Positions 33,058-42,189 of a stretch of 64,000 bases of DNA are shown here, one piece after another. A model generated the notes under the pieces. The model was not told the origin of the DNA, did not search any database, and was given only the letters and a program-made list of their open reading frames with translations. The position numbers and the translations under genes were made by a program. The DNA is from Bacteroidota bacterium (GTDB lineage Bacteria; Bacteroidota; Bacteroidia; Bacteroidales; Prolixibacteraceae). Where the stretch lies: NCBI GenBank assembly GCA_030698405.1, contig JAUYMU010000137.1:30008-94007 (forward strand), written 5' to 3'. How positions within the stretch are numbered: position 1 is the first letter of the stretch; each line of letters opens with the position of its first letter.

Positions 33058-33618
33058 ATGGAGCTCCACATCAAAAATATGGTTAGTAATCGCTGCAAAC
33101 TGATTTTAAAATCAGAACTTGAAAAACTTGAGATAAATTATACCGACATAAATCTGGGCAGTGCAGAAATTACCGAAGACATCACCCCGGAAAGGAAAAA
33201 CCTGCTGGACTTCAATCTGAAAAAATTCGGGCTTTCGCTAATTGAAGACAAGAAAGGGATGTTGGTTGAAAAAATAAAAAATATCATCATTGAATTGGTT
33301 CATTATTCAGAAAATCAGATCAAGCTAACCTTCTCTGATTATTTAAGCGAAAGACTAAATTACGATTACACCTATCTGGCCAATCTCTTTTCGGAACACC
33401 AGGGAATATCCATTGAACACTACTTTCTGAGCCACAAAATTGAACGGGTAAAGGAATTGCTGATTTACGACGAACTCAACATTACCGAAATAGCCTACAG
33501 ATTGCATTACAGCAGTGTTGCGCATTTGTCGAACCAATTCAAAAAAATCACCGGATTAACCCCGTCCCACTACAAACATCTCAAGTCGAAAAAACGTATT
33601 CCACTCGAAAAGGTGTGA
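33058..33618 (+). CDS. AraC-type regulator with HMA-like N terminus
   Basis: 186 residues. Residues 1-60 resemble a heavy-metal-associated fold (MELHIKNMVSNRCKLILKSE); most relatives have MVCxRC, but here the first Cys is Ser, so a CxxC metal site is lost. The C-terminal part is a complete AraC double helix-turn-helix: YTYLANLFSEHQGISIEHYF, KIERVKELLIYDELNITEIA and SSVAHLSNQFKKITGLTPSH. Proteins of this type bind direct repeats about 21 bp apart. It is the best candidate for the 16-site operator family. Its stop codon TGA is part of operator site 11. Confidence 0.9.
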   Translation: MELHIKNMVSNRCKLILKSELEKLEINYTDINLGSAEITEDITPERKNLLDFNLKKFGLSLIEDKKGMLVEKIKNIIIELVHYSENQIKLTFSDYLSERLNYDYTYLANLFSEHQGISIEHYFLSHKIERVKELLIYDELNITEIAYRLHYSSVAHLSNQFKKITGLTPSHYKHLKSKKRIPLEKV

Positions 33619-33678
33619 ATAATGTAACTCCTCTCTGCAATTGTGTAACACTTTCACGTAATTTCAGACCCATCTTTG
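33613..33678 (+). promoter_or_regulatory. AraC-type direct-repeat operator plus promoter, site 11
   Basis: Half-sites at 33617-33628 (GAATaaTGTAAC) and 33638-33649 (CAATtgTGTAAC), 21 bp apart. The -7 box CATCTTTG is at 33671-33678. It shares the TGA stop of the AraC gene. The first ATG downstream (33691) opens only a 20-codon frame. Confidence 0.83.
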
Positions 33679-33690
33679 TTTCAATTAAGA

Positions 33691-33753
33691 ATGAACCTAT
33701 TTGAAAATTCATTCAATGAGGCCACTCCGAAAAGTCAAAGTGTCAAAAAATAG
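33691..33753 (+). CDS. Possible 20-residue ORF, maybe a gene remnant
   Basis: MNLFENSFNEATPKSQSVKK, 13 bases after the -7 box of site 11, a spacing seen at other sites. It ends where palindromic repeats begin, so it may be the stub of a gene cut by repeat insertion, or a short peptide. Confidence 0.35.
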   Translation: MNLFENSFNEATPKSQSVKK

Positions 33754-33960
33754 TCCTGAAAGGACTAAATTTGAATAACCGTCCCGATTTACTATCGGGA
33801 CGGAAAAACGAAAGATGAACACGCAACACTGAAAGTGCTGAATATTAACACACTAAAAATTCAACCCCTTCAGGGTTGTGGTTTTGATTTCATTTTCTTC
33901 CATCCCGATTCTCGGGATGGTTATTCAAATTTTATCCCTTCGGGATAAGTATATTTTCAT
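33754..33960. repeat. Cluster of short palindromic intergenic repeats
   Basis: A chain of hairpins: TCCTGAAAGGA, CCGTCCCGAT...ATCGGGACGG near 33780-33803, AACCCCTTCAGGGTT near 33866, CCATCCCGATTCTCGGGATGG type near 33900, and TTATCCCTTCGGGATAA near 33932. Related elements recur near 36840-36930, 47110-47315 and 61720-61860. Confidence 0.75.
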
Positions 33961-33982
33961 CAGATCGATAAAACAAACCTTT

Positions 33983-34765
33983 ATGAAAATTTGCACCTTA
34001 ATTTTCTTTATACTTTTGATTAACACATTGTCAGTTAATGCACAACCATTTGTTAATCCATCCATTAAGCCAAATACCGCGTTCATGGCCGGCGAAAAAC
34101 TTACCTATCAAATCAGGTATGGTATTATTGTTGGTGGAATTACCACACTCTCACTAACAAATGATATTTACGAAAACAAAGAGGTTTTTCATGCTGTTGC
34201 CACCGGTAAGACAACAGGTATGGCCGAAGTTATTTATGGGGTAAATGATGTTTACGAAAGTTGGTTCGACAAGGAAACAAACCTTTCGTACAAACAAATA
34301 CGCAATATAAAAGAAGGCAGCTACACCAAGTACAACGAAGTTACCTACAACCGCAAAAACAACACTGTAAATTCAAAGCTTTCCGGAGTACATAGCGTTC
34401 CTCCGAAAATTCTCGACCTGGCCACATCACTTTATTACATCCGAAGGATCGACTTTTCGAAAGTGAAAGAAAACGAAGTTATTTTTCTGAACATCTATTT
34501 TTCCGACGAAATATTCCCATTTTACATACGGTACAAAGGGAAGGAGACCATCAGGACCAAATTCGGGAAGATCAGTTGCCTCAAAATTTCGCCTGTGGTT
34601 GAAGTCGGGCGAATGTTTAAAACGCCAAACGATGTCAGCATCTGGATTACTGACGATGGAAACTATATTCCCGCTATGATTGAGATGGATATCCGTATCG
34701 TAGGAAAAATACACCTAAAGCTGATAAATTATGAAAATATCGTTCATCCATTAAATATTCAGTAG
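33983..34765 (+). CDS. DUF3108 exported protein
   Basis: 260 residues from the ATG at 33983; the longer frame from 33878 would be translated from the repeat cluster. A signal peptide (MKICTLIFFILLINTLSVNA) then the DUF3108 pattern: AFMAGEKLTYQIRYGIIVGG, VNDVYESWFDKETNLSYKQI and a C-terminal ISVWITDDGNYIP-like beta segment. Periplasmic beta protein, function unknown. Confidence 0.85.
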   Translation: MKICTLIFFILLINTLSVNAQPFVNPSIKPNTAFMAGEKLTYQIRYGIIVGGITTLSLTNDIYENKEVFHAVATGKTTGMAEVIYGVNDVYESWFDKETNLSYKQIRNIKEGSYTKYNEVTYNRKNNTVNSKLSGVHSVPPKILDLATSLYYIRRIDFSKVKENEVIFLNIYFSDEIFPFYIRYKGKETIRTKFGKISCLKISPVVEVGRMFKTPNDVSIWITDDGNYIPAMIEMDIRIVGKIHLKLINYENIVHPLNIQ

Positions 34766-34785
34766 CAATCTCTTAAACTTTTAAT

Positions 34786-34851
34786 GTGTGAATATTGTAA
34801 TTTATTTTTAAAGTTGTGTAATACATACTTTGATAACAATATTTAAATTTG
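34786..34851 (+). promoter_or_regulatory. AraC-type direct-repeat operator plus promoter, site 12
   Basis: Half-sites at 34790-34801 (GAATatTGTAAT) and 34811-34822 (AAGTtgTGTAAT), 21 bp apart. The -7 box TAAATTTG, a full match, is at 34844-34851. It drives the M48 peptidase at 34894. Confidence 0.87.
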
Positions 34852-34893
34852 CTCTGTCAGTTACCTGACAATTAACTAAAAAAAATATAACAA

Positions 34894-35694
34894 ATGAAAA
34901 ACATTTTATTTCTAATGCTGATCGCCAGCCTTTTAGGAGGTTGCGCAATGAATATGGTAACAGGACGCAACCAGTTGAGCCTGGTGCAGGAATCTGAATT
35001 ACAGGTTATGGCCCTGGCTCAGTACAATACATTTTTGACGGAAAATAAACCATTAAGCAACTCCAACAGCAGCGCTGCAATGGTTGACCGGGTTGGTGCA
35101 CGTATTGCGAACGCAATTACAAAATATTATACCGGCAAGGGTCAGGGAGAGGTGCTTGAGGGATATAAATGGGAATTCAACACCGTTGACAGCAAGGACG
35201 TTAATGCCTGGTGTATGCCAGGAGGAAAAGTTGTTGTTTACACAGGTCTGTTGGCTGTAACCCAAAACGAAACAGCGCTTGCCATTGTTATGGGGCACGA
35301 AATTGCCCACGCCATTGCCAAACATGGCAGCGAAAGAATGAGCCGCGCGATGGTTCAGCAGTTGGGTGGAACCGCTTTGGAAGTCGCTTTGTCACAAAAA
35401 CCACAGCAGACAAGAGATTTGTTTATGACTTCGTACGGCATTGGTAGTCAGGTTGGAGCCATGCTGCCATGGTCGCGTCAGCAGGAAACAGAAGCTGACC
35501 AGTTTGGGTTGATATTCGCCGCTATGGCCGGATACGATCCCCGTGAAGCCATTCCGTTCTGGCAACGAATGTCGTCAGCTGGCGGAGCAAAACAACCCGA
35601 ATTTTTAAGCACTCACCCGTCTGATGATACCAGGATGAGAAAGCTGAATCAATTTATGCCTGAAGCATTAAAATATTATACCGGACGCAAATAA
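34894..35694 (+). CDS. M48-family lipoprotein metallopeptidase
   Basis: 266 residues. A lipoprotein signal (MKNILFLMLIASLLGGC) gives a membrane-anchored periplasmic protease. The zinc motif is HEIAH (first His near 135), with the third ligand in QETEADQFGLIFAAMAGYDP; NAWCMPGGKVVVYTGLL precedes it. This is the LoiP/BepA/HtpX-like group that degrades misfolded envelope proteins. It leads a unit with the BrkB protein at 35746 and a 39-residue protein at 36684. Confidence 0.92.
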   Translation: MKNILFLMLIASLLGGCAMNMVTGRNQLSLVQESELQVMALAQYNTFLTENKPLSNSNSSAAMVDRVGARIANAITKYYTGKGQGEVLEGYKWEFNTVDSKDVNAWCMPGGKVVVYTGLLAVTQNETALAIVMGHEIAHAIAKHGSERMSRAMVQQLGGTALEVALSQKPQQTRDLFMTSYGIGSQVGAMLPWSRQQETEADQFGLIFAAMAGYDPREAIPFWQRMSSAGGAKQPEFLSTHPSDDTRMRKLNQFMPEALKYYTGRK

Positions 35695-35745
35695 TAACCG
35701 AATCTGGACAACCCAACAGTTTAATTTGTTTTCGATACAATAGAA

Positions 35746-36648
35746 ATGAAGTTAAGTTTAAAGAAGTTTTATTCAGTTCTGAAAAATGCATTTGGCGAAT
35801 GGTGGGAAAAAGATCCGTTTCGCGAAAGTGCAGTTATTGCCTATTATGCGATTTTTTCGTTGCCCGGATTGCTGGTGGTAATTCTGACCCTTGCCGGATA
35901 TTTCTTTGGACGCGATGCTGTAAATAATCATGTGGCAGCACAATTCTCTTCCACGATGGGAGTCGATACAGCCGAACAAATTCAGAAAATGATTATAGAG
36001 GCAAGTAAAATGAAAAATTCGTTCTGGGCAACCATCATCGGAATTGTTACAATAATTGTTGGCGCAACCGGCGTGTTTGCACAGTTTCAGAAATCATTGA
36101 ATACCATTTGGGAAGTAAAGACTGATGAAAAAAAATCAGGCATCTGGATTCTGATCCGGATCCGCCTGTTTTCATTTGGGCTGATCGTTTCTATTGCATT
36201 TTTGCTGATTGTTTCACTTATAATTTCGGCATTGCTTGCGGCATTTGGCAACTGGATATCAGGTAATTTTTCAGAATCACTGCTGGTGGGTTTAAAAATG
36301 GTAAATTTCATGTTATCACTGGTTATACTCGCGGTGTTGTTTGCACTTATGTTTAAATTTTTACCCGATGCCAAAATAAAATGGAGACATGTCTGGATTG
36401 GCTCACTGGTCACTGCACTTCTGTTCGATATTGGGAAATTTGCGCTGGGTATGTATTTCGGAAAAGTAAACCCCGGCATTGGATATGGCACTGCAGGTTC
36501 AGTTATTTTAATCATGCTTTGGGTTTCATACTCTTCGATGATCGTTTTTTTCGGCGCAGAATTTACACGCGCCTATGCCGATGAGTATTATGGAAAAATA
36601 GCGCCAAATGAAGTTGCCAGAAAAGATATTCAAAGCAAATCCAATTAA
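35746..36648 (+). CDS. YihY/BrkB family membrane protein
   Basis: 300 residues, about six membrane helices. Family marks: WWEKDPFRESAVIAYYAIFS and LPGLLVVIL, the GATGVFAQFQKSLNTIWEVK motif, FKFLPDAKIKWRHVWIGS, GYGTAGSVILIMLWVSYSSM and FFGAEFTRAYADEYYG. The molecular role is unknown (early links to RNase BN were withdrawn). It lies 51 bases after the M48 gene and shares its operator. Confidence 0.9.
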   Translation: MKLSLKKFYSVLKNAFGEWWEKDPFRESAVIAYYAIFSLPGLLVVILTLAGYFFGRDAVNNHVAAQFSSTMGVDTAEQIQKMIIEASKMKNSFWATIIGIVTIIVGATGVFAQFQKSLNTIWEVKTDEKKSGIWILIRIRLFSFGLIVSIAFLLIVSLIISALLAAFGNWISGNFSESLLVGLKMVNFMLSLVILAVLFALMFKFLPDAKIKWRHVWIGSLVTALLFDIGKFALGMYFGKVNPGIGYGTAGSVILIMLWVSYSSMIVFFGAEFTRAYADEYYGKIAPNEVARKDIQSKSN

Positions 36649-36683
36649 TCAGTTTTAGTTTCAAACCTTAAAACAAAATAAAA

Positions 36684-36803
36684 ATGAACAATCTATTCAG
36701 AGGATTAATATCAGGTTACGGAGCTTCAAAATTAGGCGGAGGCTGTTTCGGTACCGTTATAGTATTTGTAATTATCTGGGTTATACTTGGGCAATGTAGT
36801 TAG
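36684..36803 (+). CDS. 39-residue single-helix membrane peptide
   Basis: MNNLFRGLISGYGASKLGGG then CFGTVIVFVIIWVILGQCS. A glycine-rich start and one membrane helix. It is 35 bases after the BrkB gene in the same direction. Similar small peptides occur in Bacteroidota stress operons; function unknown. Confidence 0.65.
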   Translation: MNNLFRGLISGYGASKLGGGCFGTVIVFVIIWVILGQCS

Positions 36804-36829
36804 CTTTGTTTAACGCAACCTTCTCAGTA

Positions 36830-36930
36830 TCCAGTCACCCTGAACTTGTTTCAGGGTCTCCTCATAGAATTTCCCCCGCACTTCGTACGGGGTTATTCAT
36901 ATTTAGCCCCTTCAGGACAAATAAAGCTCA
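36830..36930. repeat. Short palindromic intergenic repeats
   Basis: ACCCTGAACTTGTTTCAGGGT near 36838-36858, CCCCGCACTTCGTACGGGG near 36873-36891 and AGCCCCTTCAGGACAAATA near 36905. These belong to the repeat kinds listed at 33754. Confidence 0.65.
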
Positions 36931-36971
36931 AGATAAATATGCTTAATAAAACTTAACAACTTAAAGAAATA

Positions 36972-36979
36972 TATCTTTG
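36972..36979 (+). promoter_or_regulatory. -7 box of the MmeI-like gene
   Basis: TATCTTTG, a full match to the phylum -7 box, 70 bases before the start at 37050. There is no AraC-type operator at the required distance, so this restriction gene is outside the regulon. Confidence 0.55.
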
Positions 36980-37049
36980 CTGTTATTAGTGGTTGCAACA
37001 AGTGTAAAAAAACTACACAGCAACATTTAACATACAGATTGCAGAATAT

Positions 37050-39980
37050 ATGGCACTAAGTTGGAACGAAATAAAAGACCGCGCATTAAATTTCTCGAAA
37101 GAGTGGGCTGGCACTTCAAATGAAGAAGCAGACGCAAAACCATTTTTGGTAGAGTTTTTCAACGTGTTTGGTATTAGCCGTAAACGATTTGCGACTTTTG
37201 AGCATCGGGTAAAAAAATTAGATGACAAAGACGGCTACATTGACCTGCTTTGGAAAGGAACAATTTTAATTGAGATGAAAAGTCGGGGCAAAAACCTTGA
37301 CAAAGCCTACCAGCAAGCCATTGACTACACATACGGACTGAAACCTCACGAATTACCGAAATTCATTCTTATTTCAGACTTTGAGAACTTTCGGCTTTAC
37401 GATATGGAAGCCTCCCCTAACTCATCAGAAGGAGCGGAACCAATACAGTTCAAGCTAAGTGAATTGGTTAACAATGTGCAGCATTTTGGATACATTTTAG
37501 GGTATCAAAAAAAGATTTACAAAGAACAAGACCCCGCAAACATTAAAGCCGCAGAGTTAATGGGTAAACTTCACGACCGGCTGAAAGAAATTGGCTACAC
37601 TGGTCATTCATTGGAAGTTTATTTGGTTCGTATTCTGTTTTTATTGTTTTCAGAAGACACAACCATTTTTAACAAACAACAATTTCAGGACTATATTGAA
37701 CAGCGAACAAACGAGGACGGAAGCGATCTGGCATCTAAGCTTCAGGAACTATTTCAAGTATTAAACACTTCAAAAGAAACCCGTTTTAAAAATCTGGATG
37801 AACAATTGTCCGACTTTCCTTATATCAACGGGAAACTCTTTGAAGAAAACCTGCCGACTGCAAGTTTCGACACCAAGATGCGGCAAGCCTTGTTAAACTG
37901 TTGTTACATCGACTGGAGCAAAATATCGCCTGCTATTTTTGGTTCAATGTTTCAAAGTGTAATGAATCCAACAGAGCGAAGAAATCTGGGGGCGCATTAC
38001 ACCAGCGAAACCAACATCCTGAAACTGATTAAACCGCTTTTTCTCGACGACCTTTGGAAAGAATTTGAAAACGTAAAAGGCAATAAATACAAACTTCCCG
38101 AATTTCACGAAAAGCTTAGTACGCTTAAATTCCTCGATCCTGCCTGTGGTTGCGGAAACTTCCTGGTGATTACTTACCGCGAATTGCGTTTGTTGGAACT
38201 GGAAATATTAAGGGCACTCAATAAAACCGGACAACGGTTTTTAAATGTAGCTGATATTATTTGGCTCGATGTTGATCAGTTTTATGGCATTGAATATGAA
38301 GAATTCCCTGCGAGAATAGCCGAAGTAGCCATGTGGTTGATCGACCACCAGATGAATATGCAAATCAGCAACGAATTTGGTCAGTACTTTGCCCGGTTGC
38401 CATTGAAAAAAGCAGCAAGAATAGTTCATGGTGATGCGTTGGAGATAGATTGGGGAACATTGAAGTATAATAATACTGCCTATGTTTACGCCGAGGAATT
38501 GAATTATCGTGTGGTAAACGAATCGTTACCGTCTTTCGGTACTTTGAACGTTATTACAAAATCGGCAACCGAAATAAAGGGAAGTCAAACTTTTCCTTAT
38601 AGCAAACAAAACGACCGGATAAAATACGATTACATTCTTGGAAATCCGCCTTTTATCGGTTCGAAAATAATGAAACAAAATCAGCGTGACCAAATTGTAA
38701 AACAGTTCGACAATGCAGACGGTAGCGGCGTTTTAGACTATGTGACAGGTTGGTACATGAAAGCAGCAAAATATATTCAAAACACAAAAATTAAAGTTGC
38801 GTTCGTTTCAACAAATTCAATTGTTCAAGGTGAACAAACAAGTATTCTTTGGGGGCAAATGCTCAACAAATACAACATTAAAATTCACTTTGCCCACCGC
38901 ACCTTTAAATGGAGCAACGAAGCAAAAGGAAATGCTGCTGTTTACTGTGTTATTGTTGGATTTGCCAACTTCGACACCAACAACAAAAGCATTTTTGAAT
39001 ACGAAGATATTAAGGGTTCAGCCCATGAATTGAAGGTGAAAAACATCAATCCGTATTTGGTTGATGCAAAAGATATTCTAATCAGTACAAGAAAAAAACC
39101 AATATGTAATGTGCCAGAGATGTCATATGGTAGTATGGCTAATGATGGTGGAAATCTTCTATTAAACGATGAAGAAAAGCAAAAAATAATCGAGGCTAAT
39201 TTTAAGTCGGAAACCTTTATAAAACCTTTTGTCGGTTCATTTGAGTTTATAAACAACATAAAAAGGTGGTGTATATGGCTAAAAGATGTGTCACCTGATG
39301 AATATTCGGATATTAAGGAAATCACCAATAAGGTTAGAGAAGTACAAAGATATAGGTCAAAGAGTACTCGATTAGCTACCCAGAAGTTAGCATCTTATCC
39401 ATATTTGTTTGGAGAAGTAAGACAGCCTGATTCTAATTATTTGATAGTTCCAGGAGTTTCTTCTGAAAACAGGAAATATATCCCTATTGGCTATATGGAT
39501 AAAGAAGTTATTGCCAGTGATTTAGTTAGAACAGTTCCAAATTCAAGTTTGTTATTTTTTGGAGTACTAACATCAATGATGCATATGGCTTGGGTTAAAA
39601 GTACTTGTGGAAGATTAAAAAGTGATTTTAGATATTCGAGTAGTCTTGTTTATAACAACTTTCCCTGGCCGGAAAATCCAAACGAAAAGCAAGTAAAAGC
39701 TATTGAAACAGCAGCCCTAAGAGTATTGGATGCTCGGTTGCAATTTCCAAACAGTTCACTTGCCAACCTTTACTCCCCAACGACAATGCCACCAGCTTTG
39801 GTAAAAGCACACAACGAACTCGATAAAGCTGTTGATTTGGCTTACCGCTCGCAACCTTTTACCAGCGAAGCAAACCGAATGGTTTTCTTGTTTGAGCTTT
39901 ACGAAAAATACACGGCTGACCTTTTCACGACAAGCAAAAAGAAAGTATTCAAAATTCCGAAATATGACGACAGAAAATAA
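37050..39980 (+). CDS. MmeI-like type IIL restriction-modification enzyme
   Basis: A 976-residue single chain. The N-terminal nuclease domain has Asp65, Glu75 and Lys77 (GYIDLLWKG..LIEMKSRG), a PD-(D/E)xK site. A helical spacer (about 160-330) leads to an N6-adenine methyltransferase with the SAM motif LDPACGCGNFL near 361 and NPPF near 531. The target-recognition and C-terminal domains follow (NNFPWPENP, then a helical tail). These combined enzymes cut and methylate the same strand set by one recognition domain. All catalytic residues are present, so it looks active. The small gene at 39964 overlaps its end. Confidence 0.92.
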   Translation: MALSWNEIKDRALNFSKEWAGTSNEEADAKPFLVEFFNVFGISRKRFATFEHRVKKLDDKDGYIDLLWKGTILIEMKSRGKNLDKAYQQAIDYTYGLKPHELPKFILISDFENFRLYDMEASPNSSEGAEPIQFKLSELVNNVQHFGYILGYQKKIYKEQDPANIKAAELMGKLHDRLKEIGYTGHSLEVYLVRILFLLFSEDTTIFNKQQFQDYIEQRTNEDGSDLASKLQELFQVLNTSKETRFKNLDEQLSDFPYINGKLFEENLPTASFDTKMRQALLNCCYIDWSKISPAIFGSMFQSVMNPTERRNLGAHYTSETNILKLIKPLFLDDLWKEFENVKGNKYKLPEFHEKLSTLKFLDPACGCGNFLVITYRELRLLELEILRALNKTGQRFLNVADIIWLDVDQFYGIEYEEFPARIAEVAMWLIDHQMNMQISNEFGQYFARLPLKKAARIVHGDALEIDWGTLKYNNTAYVYAEELNYRVVNESLPSFGTLNVITKSATEIKGSQTFPYSKQNDRIKYDYILGNPPFIGSKIMKQNQRDQIVKQFDNADGSGVLDYVTGWYMKAAKYIQNTKIKVAFVSTNSIVQGEQTSILWGQMLNKYNIKIHFAHRTFKWSNEAKGNAAVYCVIVGFANFDTNNKSIFEYEDIKGSAHELKVKNINPYLVDAKDILISTRKKPICNVPEMSYGSMANDGGNLLLNDEEKQKIIEANFKSETFIKPFVGSFEFINNIKRWCIWLKDVSPDEYSDIKEITNKVREVQRYRSKSTRLATQKLASYPYLFGEVRQPDSNYLIVPGVSSENRKYIPIGYMDKEVIASDLVRTVPNSSLLFFGVLTSMMHMAWVKSTCGRLKSDFRYSSSLVYNNFPWPENPNEKQVKAIETAALRVLDARLQFPNSSLANLYSPTTMPPALVKAHNELDKAVDLAYRSQPFTSEANRMVFLFELYEKYTADLFTTSKKKVFKIPKYDDRK

Positions 39981-40446
39981 ATATCACCAATTCGGTGAGG
40001 ATGATTTAATCGTCCTTGCATTTCTGAAAAACATAAAACAGTATGCTCCAGACAACTTCGATTATTTGATTTTTTTCGGAGCGTCGGCCCGCGAAATGAT
40101 TAAATTTCTGGAATACCCCGAAAGATATGGCAATTTTGATTTCGTTTTTGTATGTAGTTTGCTCTCTGCAATACGTAAAACCTTTCAGCATTACATAATT
40201 AAACGAACTGAGGTGCCGTCGCAAACAATGGAAGATAAAATAATGGCTTCAATTTTAAAAAAGTCTAAAGATGCTTTTAAGCCTTTGTATGCCAGCGAAC
40301 GACTTATTAATAAATCCCATTTAATAGCTTACCTACGGCGCGACGAAGTAATAGAGAATTGGAATAGTTGGTTATTATTTGTAGTTCAAGGAACAGTTGA
40401 GAAATTAAAAGCTGAAATGCGACTGAAATTCGAAATAACAGGATAA
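39964..40446 (+). CDS. Hypothetical partner protein of the MmeI-like enzyme
   Basis: 160 residues from the ATG at 39964, overlapping the methyltransferase end by 17 bases. Soluble, mostly helical, with FGEDDLIVLAFLKNIKQYAP, FFGASAREMIKFLEYPERYG and LINKSHLIAYLRRDEVIENW. No known family. The overlap implies co-translation with the R-M enzyme, so an accessory or regulatory role is likely (inference). An upstream start at 39832 would be inside the R-M gene and is rejected. Confidence 0.75.
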   Translation: MTTENKYHQFGEDDLIVLAFLKNIKQYAPDNFDYLIFFGASAREMIKFLEYPERYGNFDFVFVCSLLSAIRKTFQHYIIKRTEVPSQTMEDKIMASILKKSKDAFKPLYASERLINKSHLIAYLRRDEVIENWNSWLLFVVQGTVEKLKAEMRLKFEITG

Positions 40447-40452
40447 ATAAAG

Positions 40453-40500
40453 CTTTCCCAAAGTTTATTTAAACTTGAAAAAAACTTTGGGAAAGTTTTT
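40453..40500. terminator. Bidirectional terminator, CTTTCCCAAAG hairpin
   Basis: A perfect 14-bp stem (CTTTCCCAAAGTTT) and a T-run on the + side; AAAG pairs give a T-rich tail on the other strand. It lies between convergent genes (40446 + and 40504 -). The same stem recurs at 58831. Confidence 0.85.
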
Positions 40501-40503
40501 CCT

Positions 40504-42111
40504 TTATTTATCCCTTCTTTGCCGCCTGCTCGCTTTTCTTGTTTCCGGGGTTTTCAAAACACTACTTTTAACTCCCGAAAGAATTGATTTGGCACAATAA
40601 TTAAAGAGAAATTTTTCAGGATTTCTTTCATAATCAATCACTCCAACCCTCACTTCTTCGCCCGGCATTGGGTTCGAGTTCACTATTTTCATATTGGCTA
40701 TTACAGAAATCACGCGCTCTTTTACGGCGGTGGTATCATCCGTGCGTTTATTCTTAACGGCAACATTTAATCCATTGTATCGCAGGTTCATCTGGCCGGT
40801 AGCTTTGGTATTGTTTGCCGTAAAGCTGAAATTCATTGCATCAATCTTCCCGGCTGTCGCATATACAAAAGCATTTTTCTCCAGCATTGGGTTCAGTTCC
40901 ATTACTTCCATTCCCGAAAGTGTTCCATTCACTGCAAATGTGTTCTGGTTGTCGAATAATCTTCCTTTCAGCAGCACATTCATTTTAGCCTTCCCCATTA
41001 GATAAGCTTCAGCTTTAAAACCAACATAAGCTTTTTCAGTTTTGTAAATAGTATCGTTGGTAATGTTGAAAATCAGCACCTTCAGTCTGTCAAAGCTGAT
41101 TATTCCCGGCTCGGTTGCTTTCTCAGCATGTTCGGTATAAGTTATGTTTCCGCCTGAAATGCCGATCGAATCAATACTGAGCATACCGGGATAGTTGTAA
41201 ATCAAATCCTGAAATGTAGCTTTTTTTACATGACTCGATTCTTTGCGTTTATCACGAAAAATGTTCGCATCCACTTCACCTATTTCGATGTAAGAGCTTT
41301 TCATTTTTCCGGATTTTATGAAGTCAGTTGCAGAAAAATCGTGAAACGATATCTGGCTGAGCCCGGCTTCGAAACGATCAATTTCAAATGGATGTTTGGC
41401 TGTGAATTCGTAATTGCTGTAATTAGGGTGAACAGAGAAACTGTCAATAACCAGTCTGTTTGAAGTTGCCGAATAGTTTATTCCGGAGCTTCTAATGGTG
41501 TACATGCTGTCAGCCGAAACAGTTCTTTGTTGCTGCGCATTAAAATCAAATTGCTTAAGTATATCCGTGGAGATAGTGTCAAGTTTGGCAACCTGCAAAT
41601 CATACACTTTCAAAACTGCATCATTCAGCGAAAATGCCTTTGAAGTCAACCTGTCTTTTATATCCACGGCCAACCGATCAAAAACAAGGTTTTCAATTCT
41701 GAAGTTTAATGTCGAAACTTTCGCAGGCCCTGTTTTTTCCTGAAATGGAAACTTTCCTGCAATACGACTGTTGAAAATGTTAACTTCCCTGACATCAATG
41801 TCATTTTTGAACAGCGCTTTAAACAGTTTGATCCCCTTGAATTTTACAGATGCAATTTCACCTTTTAAATCAGTCAGGCTGTCATTTTGAGATTTCGGAC
41901 TCAGTGTGATATTTTTGAGCTCAATTCCTGATTGAAGGATTGCGATATTAACTTTCTCAATTTCCAGATGGTATTTATCGGAGCTTTTATTAAATGCTGC
42001 CTGAATTTTTTTCGCAGCCCACGGTTCAAGAAACACCATTATTAAAAGCATGAACAATAGCACAAAAGCAACTATTCCGATTAAAATCTTCACTACTATA
42101 TTTCGTCTCAT
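40504..42111 (-). CDS. AsmA-like membrane-anchored protein
   Basis: 535 residues. One N-terminal membrane helix (VKILIGIVAFVLLFMLLIMV) and a long periplasmic beta-rich region with repeated strand words such as SGIELKNITLSPKSQNDS, FRIENLVFDRLAVDIKDR, AFSLNDAVLKV and LRYNGLNVAVKNK. This is the repeating beta-groove plan of AsmA/TamB-like lipid-transport proteins. The tail is very basic (RKASRRQRRDK). The only long minus-strand gene in the centre of the window. Its upstream region is the heptanucleotide repeat at 42190. Confidence 0.8.
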   Translation of the reverse strand: MRRNIVVKILIGIVAFVLLFMLLIMVFLEPWAAKKIQAAFNKSSDKYHLEIEKVNIAILQSGIELKNITLSPKSQNDSLTDLKGEIASVKFKGIKLFKALFKNDIDVREVNIFNSRIAGKFPFQEKTGPAKVSTLNFRIENLVFDRLAVDIKDRLTSKAFSLNDAVLKVYDLQVAKLDTISTDILKQFDFNAQQQRTVSADSMYTIRSSGINYSATSNRLVIDSFSVHPNYSNYEFTAKHPFEIDRFEAGLSQISFHDFSATDFIKSGKMKSSYIEIGEVDANIFRDKRKESSHVKKATFQDLIYNYPGMLSIDSIGISGGNITYTEHAEKATEPGIISFDRLKVLIFNITNDTIYKTEKAYVGFKAEAYLMGKAKMNVLLKGRLFDNQNTFAVNGTLSGMEVMELNPMLEKNAFVYATAGKIDAMNFSFTANNTKATGQMNLRYNGLNVAVKNKRTDDTTAVKERVISVIANMKIVNSNPMPGEEVRVGVIDYERNPEKFLFNYCAKSILSGVKSSVLKTPETRKASRRQRRDK

Positions 42112-42189
42112 AGGATGCCAAAGATGTCAAAACCTGCATTTAAAACCGTTACAGAATTCCGGGAAAGATTTACAACATTCGCACATTTC

